This document shows, piece after piece, positions 34,770 through 40,163 of a DNA stretch of 40,163 bases. Numbering within the stretch: position 1 is the stretch's first letter; every line of letters starts with the position of its first letter. The stretch comes from Deltaproteobacteria bacterium (GTDB taxonomy: Bacteria; Myxococcota_A; JAADFL01), in NCBI GenBank assembly GCA_013152945.1, contig JAADFL010000025.1, forward strand, positions 1 to 40,163, in the 5' to 3' direction. The notes beneath the pieces were generated by a model, which had not been told where the DNA came from, did no database searches, and was given only the letters and a program-made list of their open reading frames with translations. The position numbers and the translations under genes were made by a program.

Positions 34770-36779
34770 ATGGGCACAAAATTCGAACCATTCGTGCCGG
34801 AAGCCGCCAATCAGCGGGAATTTACCTTTAGAGCCTTGGTATTGGGGGTTTTGATGGCGGTTATACTCGGAGCCGCCAATGCATACCTCGGACTGAAGGC
34901 GGGAATGACGGTTGCCGCTACATTCCCTGCAGCCGTAGTGGGTATGGCGGTACTCAAGCTTTTCAATGGCAGCATCCTGGAAGAAAATATTACCAGGACT
35001 GTCGCGTCAGTGGGAGAGGCTCTTGTTGCGGGAGCCATTTTTACTATTCCTGCTTTTGTCATCGCCGGGCCATGGAAGGATAACTTCGGCTCCACAGAGA
35101 GGTATTTCGAATCGACTTCAATCATGCTTGTCGGTGGTGTGCTGGGTGTTCTTTTTGTTACCGTCTTGAGGCGGATAATGGTGCAGGAGAGCGATCTTCC
35201 CTTCCCGGAATCAGTAGCTGCCGCAGAGATACACAAGGCCGGCAGGTCAGGGGGAACCGGCGCCAAGTATGTGTTCGGCGCCATGGGTATCGGAGCCTTG
35301 ATACAACTATTCGCCAAGATGAAGGTCTTCGCTGTAACATGGGAGCGGTTCATTCCGTTCAGCCGCTCCTCCGTAAAATTCGTCACATCAAAAGGTGAGA
35401 ATATTGGAGAGGTGCTGGGCGGCGGAGGGGCCTTTGTCTCCAGTTTCGCCATCAGTCCTGCTTACTTGGGCGTAGGCGTGATAATCGGCCCGAAATTATC
35501 GGCAATAGCCTTTTCAGGCGGAGTTCTTGCCTGGGGCCTGTTTGTGCCGCTATTGCTCTACTTTACCGGACCCACGACATTGCAACAGTGGATAGGTTTG
35601 CCTCCTGCCGGCGCTCCAGGCGGTGCTCCGGTCGACTGGAGTATGCTGTCGATCGATGTGTGGAAGTTCATGGTAAGGCCTATTGCAGTGGGAGGGATGC
35701 TGGTGGGCGCTGTCTATACCCTGTATGGAATGAGAAAGGAGTTGTTTGGAGGTATTGCAAGGGCGGTTCGTGATTTGAAAAAGATCAAAACCGGAACCGG
35801 TGATGAGAGCAGATTGGACAAGGATCTGGATTTCCGGTGGATTTTCGCAACCATCGGGTTGCTCATTATAGCCATGGTCGGACTCTACATGTACTTTACG
35901 GGGAGTTTCCTCGGTTCTCTGGTGTCCGCTCTTGTCATGGCAGTGGCCGGTTTCCTGTTTGCCGCAGTGGCGGGCTACCTGGTCGGATTGATAGGTTCAT
36001 CAAACAATCCCATATCCGGGTTGACATTATCCACTGTAATTATCGCTGCTTTACTCATGGTGGGAATAGGCCTGACCGGAGAAAAAGGGATTGTAGCCGT
36101 GCTCGCTGTGGCTGCTGTTGTGTGCTGTACCTGTGGAGTTGCGGGTGATATGTTGCAGGACCTGAAGGTCGGACACCTGCTGGGCGGAACGCCATGGAAG
36201 ATGGAAGCGGGCGAGATAATCGGAGTGATTTTTGCAGCCGCGGTGATGTTCTTTCCCTTGTACATATTGCACCAGGGCGATATCTTGGCGGGAGGAACAG
36301 GATTTGGCGGAAAGAATCTCCCTGCGCCGCAGGCGGGTTTGATGGCGATGCTGGCCGAAGGCATCGTGGCAGGCAAAATGGCTTGGCCGCTCGTTATCTC
36401 CGGTATGCTCATGGCCGTCGGTCTCATCCTGGTTGGCGCTCCAAGCCCCATGTTGATAGCAGTCGGCATGTACCTGCCGTTGGAAACCACCTTTGCCATA
36501 TTCATCGGTGGAATTGTGCGCCTGGCAGTGGATAGGGCGGTTCGAAAGAAAGGGATGAGCCAGGAACAGGCTGTGGAGGTGGAAAATACCGGTGTATTAC
36601 TATCGTCCGGTTTTATTGCCGGTGAGGCATTGATGGGCCTATTTGTAGCTGCGCTGGCCTTTGCGAGCATCAAGCTGCCGGCTGTGTTTGAACATCCAAG
36701 CTTTATCGTTGGTTTGTTTTTCTTGGCCCTCTTGATTGGAATGCTCTACTACATTCCGTTGAAAAGAGCACAAAAATAA
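34770..36779 (+). CDS. OPT-family oligopeptide transporter
   Basis: A polytopic inner-membrane protein of 669 residues with about 14-16 hydrophobic segments. The start has the typical bacterial OPT look (REFTFRALVLGVLMAVILG, then NAYLGLKAGMTVAATFPAA), and SDLPFPESVAAAEIHKAG (about residues 140-157) is the family hallmark. Glycine/proline-rich loops such as SSNNPISGLT also fit. OPT proteins import peptides or metal chelates by proton symport; the substrate cannot be told here. ATG 34770 has CGGAG (34757-34761) eight bases upstream; the frame extends to a TTG at 34698, but those residues are not typical of the family. It is followed after four bases by the PqqD-like gene, which suggests one operon. 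Confidence 0.92.
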   Translation: MGTKFEPFVPEAANQREFTFRALVLGVLMAVILGAANAYLGLKAGMTVAATFPAAVVGMAVLKLFNGSILEENITRTVASVGEALVAGAIFTIPAFVIAGPWKDNFGSTERYFESTSIMLVGGVLGVLFVTVLRRIMVQESDLPFPESVAAAEIHKAGRSGGTGAKYVFGAMGIGALIQLFAKMKVFAVTWERFIPFSRSSVKFVTSKGENIGEVLGGGGAFVSSFAISPAYLGVGVIIGPKLSAIAFSGGVLAWGLFVPLLLYFTGPTTLQQWIGLPPAGAPGGAPVDWSMLSIDVWKFMVRPIAVGGMLVGAVYTLYGMRKELFGGIARAVRDLKKIKTGTGDESRLDKDLDFRWIFATIGLLIIAMVGLYMYFTGSFLGSLVSALVMAVAGFLFAAVAGYLVGLIGSSNNPISGLTLSTVIIAALLMVGIGLTGEKGIVAVLAVAAVVCCTCGVAGDMLQDLKVGHLLGGTPWKMEAGEIIGVIFAAAVMFFPLYILHQGDILAGGTGFGGKNLPAPQAGLMAMLAEGIVAGKMAWPLVISGMLMAVGLILVGAPSPMLIAVGMYLPLETTFAIFIGGIVRLAVDRAVRKKGMSQEQAVEVENTGVLLSSGFIAGEALMGLFVAALAFASIKLPAVFEHPSFIVGLFFLALLIGMLYYIPLKRAQK

Positions 36780-36783
36780 TTCG

Positions 36784-37158
36784 ATGACCGAATTGCTTCC
36801 AGGAGATGTCATTGCCAAGCGAAAAATAGCCTGGTTGGAGGAAGATGGGAAAGTCGTCCTGCTGGTGCCCAAGTTTTCTGATGGTTTTTTTGGAAGACTG
36901 ATGAAGAGGCTGGCCATATCTTCAGAGGCAAAAGTCAAGCTGGATGAGTTGGGAAGCTATGTATGGCATAGGCTGGATGGAAAGAATACGCTGATGGGTA
37001 TCGCCGCTGCCTTGGAGGAAGAGTTCGGCGACAAGGCTGACTCGGCAAAGGATAGGGTGGGCCTGTTTTTGACAAAGCTTTACAGGGAAGGGTGGATTAG
37101 CTTGTTGAAGAAAGTGCCTGTCTATGAAGGGGGAGACAGTGAGGGCAAAGCCGGGTAG
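36784..37158 (+). CDS. PqqD-family protein
   Basis: A 124-residue protein with the PqqD/RRE winged-helix pattern: an N-terminal beta part (DGKVVLLVPKFSDGF), then KLDELGSYVWHRLDGKNTLM and IAAALEEEFG, and a final helix (RVGLFLTKLYREGWI). PqqD-type proteins bind precursor peptides for radical-SAM enzymes, but stand-alone relatives of this longer kind are common and mostly uncharacterised. No radical-SAM gene or precursor peptide is visible nearby. It begins four bases after the OPT stop without a clear ribosome site and overlaps the start of the type III export gene by up to 35 bases, so all three are probably cotranscribed and coupled. Confidence 0.85.
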   Translation: MTELLPGDVIAKRKIAWLEEDGKVVLLVPKFSDGFFGRLMKRLAISSEAKVKLDELGSYVWHRLDGKNTLMGIAAALEEEFGDKADSAKDRVGLFLTKLYREGWISLLKKVPVYEGGDSEGKAG

Positions 37159-39094
37159 ATCCGGTAACCGGGCCGTTGCAGGTATATTCTCGGCAGGCAG
37201 CTTGTCGAAATATGGAGATGTGGTCCTTGCCGCTGCGGTTATAGCCATAGTCGGCGCAATGATCCTTCCAATGCCTACCTGGCTGTTGGACGTTCTTCTG
37301 TCAACGAATATCTCGGTTGCGGTCATACTCTTGCTCCTTGGAATATACATGGATCAACCTGTATCCTTTTCATCGTTTCCTTCCCTGTTGTTGATAACCA
37401 CATTGTTCAGGTTGGCGCTCAATGTGAGCAGCACCAGGTTGATATTGTCCCAGGCCTTTGCAGGCGAAGTAATACAGGCCTTCGGTGAATTCGTAGTGGC
37501 CGGTAATTACGTAGTGGGCGGCGTGGTTTTCCTGATTTTGACGATTGTACAGTTCGTTGTCATTGCAAAGGGTAGTGAACGTGTTGCAGAAGTATCCGCT
37601 CGCTTTGCCCTGGATGGTATGCCGGGAAAGCAGATGTCTATAGATGCGGATTTGAGGGCCGGTTTGATAGATGGAGAAATGGCAAGGGACAGAAGGAGGA
37701 AACTGGAGCGGGAGTCTCAACTCTACGGCGCCATGGATGGCGCCATGAAGTTCGTCAAGGGAGATGCTATTGCAGGAATACTAATAACCACGGTCAACAT
37801 TTTGGCCGGCCTGGCAATAGGGATAACACAAAAGGGAATGTCTGCAGGAGAGGCGCTCAAGACTTATAGCCTGCTTACAATCGGCGACGGCCTTGTCTCC
37901 CAGATACCCGCCCTGCTCATTGCAACCAGCGCGGGTATGATTGTGACGAGGGTGGCTGGAGAGGAAGAAGGTTCTCCACTGTCAAGGGAGTTGGGCAGGC
38001 AGATCCTTTCAAAGCCCAGGGCCATAGCTGTGGCTTCAGGACTCTTGTTGTTGATTGCCTTGGTTCCCGGAATGCCGACGACACCATTTTTACTGCTGTC
38101 GATGTTCTGCGGCGCGGCAGCCCTGATGCTCTCCAAAAAAAGTCGTAAGGCATCGCAACAACAAGGCGGTATGCGCCTGTTTCCGGTGAATGTTCCGGAT
38201 TTTGCCGTTAGAATATCTCGGGTGGAACACGGCCTGCGAAAAAAGGACAAGACTGATCCGGTTATTCCGGTCATGGACACTGTGTCGAAAGCCATGATTG
38301 GATTGGCCTCTGACTTGGGATTTCCCTTGCCGGTGCCGGAGGTGATATCAGACCCTGGCATGGAAGCCGGCCGCTTCAAGGTCGAGCTTAGGGGCGTTCC
38401 AATTGGTGAAGGGACGATGGAAGGCGATGCCGGCGAGGTGGCTCGTCATATACTACGTTTGATCATGACTCACGCCAAGGAACTACTTGGGATCCAGGAG
38501 GCTAAGATGATCCTGGATTCCATGCGTAAAGAAAGCCCGGATCTGGTTGAATCGGTGCAAAAGATAGACCTTTTTGTATTGGCCGGAGTATTCAGATTGT
38601 TGGTTGCCGAAGGCCTGGGACTTGGAGACAAGAAAGGCCTGTTGGAAGCCTTGGCTTCCGCGCCGGACCAGGAATTACATGACGCATCTGCTTTGGCTGA
38701 AAGAGTGAGGGCGGCATCATCCAGGAGAATTACCTGGCAGGTAGGTGGTGAGCAAAAGGAGGTGTCTGCAGTATTGCTTGCTCCGGAGGTTGAAGACGAG
38801 ATCAGGTCCTCTGTAAAGACTTCGCCGGATGGAGCGTTCCTGGCCCTTGGGCCGGAGTTGGGACGCCAGATCGTGGAAGAGATAGGGAAGATTGTCGGCG
38901 TCAAAAGAAAATCGGGAGAAAAACCCGTCCTTCTCGTTTCCGCCGATACGAGGAGATTTGTCAGGGCACTCACAGAGAATGTACTGCCTGATTTGCCTGT
39001 TGTCACCTACAGGGAACTGCTTCCTGATACAAAGCTGAAACCTATTGCAACCATCGGGACCGCCCGGCAGCAACATGTAATATTGTTTTATTGA
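37124..39094 (+). CDS. sctV: Type III secretion export-gate protein, SctV/FlhA (FHIPEP) family
   Basis: Inner-membrane export gate that forms a cytoplasmic nonamer ring in injectisomes and flagella. Of 656 residues, the N-terminal half has about eight TM segments and the family signatures RLALNVSSTRLIL (about 96-108) and GMPGKQMSIDADLRAGLID (about 165-183), followed by YGAMDGAMKFVKGDAIAG. The forms MSIDADLRAG and ESQLYGAMDGAMKF are closer to SctV (LcrD/InvA) than to flagellar FlhA. The C-terminal half (about 350-656) is the complete cytoplasmic domain, with VLPDLPVVTYRELLPDTK near the end. The start is uncertain: ATG 37124 lacks a clear ribosome site, whereas GTG 37139 follows GGGGGAG closely. 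It overlaps the PqqD-like gene. No other type III gene is in the window after it, which is odd for this family. Confidence 0.9.
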   Translation: MKGETVRAKPGRSGNRAVAGIFSAGSLSKYGDVVLAAAVIAIVGAMILPMPTWLLDVLLSTNISVAVILLLLGIYMDQPVSFSSFPSLLLITTLFRLALNVSSTRLILSQAFAGEVIQAFGEFVVAGNYVVGGVVFLILTIVQFVVIAKGSERVAEVSARFALDGMPGKQMSIDADLRAGLIDGEMARDRRRKLERESQLYGAMDGAMKFVKGDAIAGILITTVNILAGLAIGITQKGMSAGEALKTYSLLTIGDGLVSQIPALLIATSAGMIVTRVAGEEEGSPLSRELGRQILSKPRAIAVASGLLLLIALVPGMPTTPFLLLSMFCGAAALMLSKKSRKASQQQGGMRLFPVNVPDFAVRISRVEHGLRKKDKTDPVIPVMDTVSKAMIGLASDLGFPLPVPEVISDPGMEAGRFKVELRGVPIGEGTMEGDAGEVARHILRLIMTHAKELLGIQEAKMILDSMRKESPDLVESVQKIDLFVLAGVFRLLVAEGLGLGDKKGLLEALASAPDQELHDASALAERVRAASSRRITWQVGGEQKEVSAVLLAPEVEDEIRSSVKTSPDGAFLALGPELGRQIVEEIGKIVGVKRKSGEKPVLLVSADTRRFVRALTENVLPDLPVVTYRELLPDTKLKPIATIGTARQQHVILFY

Positions 39095-39277
39095 CAGAAT
39101 GTATGATTGGTCCTGCGTGGAACAGAAAAAATAGTCTTGGTTCAGTCTTGAGTCATTCTATGATGTTGTCCCGGTGCCAATAGTATTCTCCCCGTCTCTC
39201 GAAACGGCCGGGCAATCATTCCGGTCGCTCGCCTATATTGACTGAATACCGGAAAATGCTTTCGTAAGCACCTGGTC
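39095..39277. other. Convergent gap; inverted repeat only
   Basis: Between the SctV stop and the likely true end of the lipoprotein gene I see no gene. TTCCGGT (39219-39225) and ACCGGAA (39248-39254) form a seven-base inverted repeat around a 22-base loop, without a T-run. It might help end transcription from either side, but support is weak. Confidence 0.3.
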
Positions 39278-40002
39278 CTACTTTTCCTCTCCACCTGTAG
39301 CCTTGGATTCGGGAGGAGGGGGCGGTGCCGGGGGAGCAAGCTCGGCGGCTTTTTTTTGCTCTTCTTTTCGTATGTTTCCCACTTGTCAACGTTCCCATCG
39401 CCGTCGGTGTCTATTCCCAACCTGGTCAGTTTGCCGTTCTTGTAGTATTCCCAGGTATCCACCTTTCCATTGTTCGTAGTATCACGCTCGATTCGTTGGA
39501 CCTGACCTTTGTCGAAATACTTCCATGCAGTAGGCTTTCCGTCAAAGCTGAATGATTGTTCTTGCTTGACCAGTTCACCCCCGCGATAGTAGCTCACCAC
39601 ATCGATCTTACCATCGAAATCAAGGTCAAGTTCTTCTCTCTCTATCTTGCCCTTGCTGTCGTATATTCTACGCATGTCCACCTTGCCGTCGTGGTTGAGA
39701 TCCACTTCACGGCGCGTCAATACTTTTTTACCCGAAGCATCCTTGATAAAGAATTTCCACGAATCAGGTTTTCCATCATCATCAGTGTCGAACTGCTCCC
39801 TTATTTCACCGGGCTTGGCCTGGGGTCCACCAATGTCGGCGCCCGCCCTTGATGCTTGTCCTGCTTGATTTCCAGCCGATTGGCCGCCGGCTGCCTTAAA
39901 AGTGTCTTGTTTTGACTGGTCGCCGGCACATGACCAGAAAAGAAATGCCGCACCACACAACACTGCTAGCCGCCTTAGTAGCGAATACATCCTTACGGCC
40001 AT
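39142..40002 (-). CDS. Lipoprotein with DxDxDG calcium-binding-like repeats; C-terminus probably frameshifted
   Basis: A lipoprotein (lipobox FWS-C, Cys25) with five or six repeats of about 22-25 residues, each holding an EF-hand-like loop: DTDDDGKPDSW, DLNHDGKVDM, DLDFDGKIDV, DTTNNGKVDTW, DTDGDGNVDKW. Such repeats usually bind calcium at the surface. ATG 40002 has GGGGG six bases upstream on the minus strand. After the last repeat the encoded frame turns into a basic, Pro/Arg-rich, unlikely sequence ending at 39142. In the -1 frame after an A8 run (39350-39357, minus-strand sense) the protein would read KKAAELAPPAPPPPESK and stop at 39278, giving about 241 residues with a normal low-complexity tail. 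One base is probably missing from the run, or slippage occurs there. Confidence 0.8.
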   Translation of the reverse strand: MAVRMYSLLRRLAVLCGAAFLFWSCAGDQSKQDTFKAAGGQSAGNQAGQASRAGADIGGPQAKPGEIREQFDTDDDGKPDSWKFFIKDASGKKVLTRREVDLNHDGKVDMRRIYDSKGKIEREELDLDFDGKIDVVSYYRGGELVKQEQSFSFDGKPTAWKYFDKGQVQRIERDTTNNGKVDTWEYYKNGKLTRLGIDTDGDGNVDKWETYEKKSKKKPPSLLPRHRPLLPNPRLQVERKSRTRCLRKHFPVFSQYRRATGMIARPFRETGRILLAPGQHHRMTQD

Positions 40003-40045
40003 TGATAACCCCCATCAGGTTTATGCATGAATCAAAGACTCCCGA

Positions 40046-40076
40046 AACTCCAACCCAGAAGTTCCAAAAGGATACT
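40046..40076 (-). promoter_or_regulatory. Weak promoter candidate of the DxDxDG lipoprotein gene
   Basis: On the minus strand an AT-rich stretch containing TATAGT (5/6 for a -10) lies about 70 bases before the ATG at 40002, and TTGCAC stands about 18 bases further upstream as a poor -35. Exact limits are approximate. Confidence 0.25.
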
Positions 40077-40114
40077 ATATATTCTTTTCGATCAAATGTG
40101 CAAAGGGATTTTTA

Positions 40115-40143
40115 TTGACGACATATATGTTGCCATATATGGT
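40115..40143 (+). promoter_or_regulatory. Promoter-like pair overlapped by two palindromes at the right edge
   Basis: TTGACG (40115-40120) and TATGGT (40138-40143) are 17 bases apart, pointing rightwards out of the window. The spacer and -10 hold two perfect 10-base palindromes, ACATATATGT (40121-40130) and CCATATATGG (40133-40142), with centres 12 bases apart. This looks like a repressor operator on a promoter of a gene beyond the edge, divergent from the lipoprotein gene. Confidence 0.45.
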
Positions 40144-40163
40144 AATTTTTTCGAGGTTGACTA

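Noticed and set aside
39142-39277. Basic Pro/Arg-rich C-terminus of the DxDxDG lipoprotein as a real domain
   Set aside because: The alternative frame after the A8 run gives a much more typical lipoprotein tail and a nearby stop.
1-40163. CRISPR arrays, tRNA or rRNA genes, IS elements
   Set aside because: I looked for spaced direct repeats, cloverleaf-like blocks, rRNA-conserved words and transposase motifs and saw none that could be supported.

Overview
This window looks like the chromosome of a Gram-negative, diderm bacterium related to the Myxococcota or other former Deltaproteobacteria. The evidence is several Sec-exported lipoproteins with lipoboxes, an OMP_myx_plus-type beta-barrel, Cys-rich and VWA lipoproteins of a myxobacterial style, FHA/GYF/zinc-ribbon proteins ending in AgmX/PglI domains, and very long TPR proteins. 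Base composition is fairly balanced by eye and AGG/AGA arginine codons are common, so this is not a classical high-GC myxobacterium. The lineage is an inference. I see no rRNA, tRNA, CRISPR array, insertion sequence or integrase.

Layout. (1) 2-4950, plus strand: a tightly spaced set made of an M23 peptidase (5' end outside the window), a two-domain NagZ-like GH3 hydrolase, a four-TM protein and a three-TM protein with a large extracytoplasmic part; probably cell-wall remodelling. (2) 5118-7752: a Cys-rich lipoprotein (minus) diverging from a VWA lipoprotein (plus), with promoter-like sites between them. (3) 7839-34615, all plus strand: a 27-kb locus that I read as a Glt/Nfs-type trans-envelope machine. 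The order is outer-membrane barrel, TPR protein (C-like), long TPR protein (D/AgmU-like), TPR lipoprotein with a TolA-like tail (E/AglT-like), small secreted protein, FHA-TM-AgmX/PglI protein (G/PglI-like), second TPR lipoprotein, a 3919-residue cytoplasmic TPR giant (I-like), and a zinc-ribbon/GYF/TM/AgmX-PglI protein (J/AgmX-like) that is split into two reading frames. (4) 34770-39094: OPT-family transporter, PqqD-like protein and a SctV/FlhA-family type III export gate. (5) 39142-40002, minus: a lipoprotein with DxDxDG repeats whose C-terminus appears frameshifted at an A8 run; then a palindrome-rich regulatory stretch at the right edge.

How the parts may work together. In Myxococcus xanthus the Glt proteins form a complex from cytoplasm to outer membrane, driven by the proton-channel motor AglRQS; the related Nfs set handles spore-coat polysaccharide. 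Here the barrel and lipoproteins would sit at the outer membrane, the soluble TPR proteins in the periplasm, the G and J proteins would span the inner membrane with FHA, zinc-ribbon and GYF modules inside, and the giant TPR protein would be a cytoplasmic scaffold. No MotA/TolQ/ExbB-type motor gene is in the window, so the energy source and cargo cannot be read from it. The two suspected one-base frameshifts (gltJ-like gene and DxDxDG lipoprotein) are either assembly errors or real recoding/decay, and deserve checking first.
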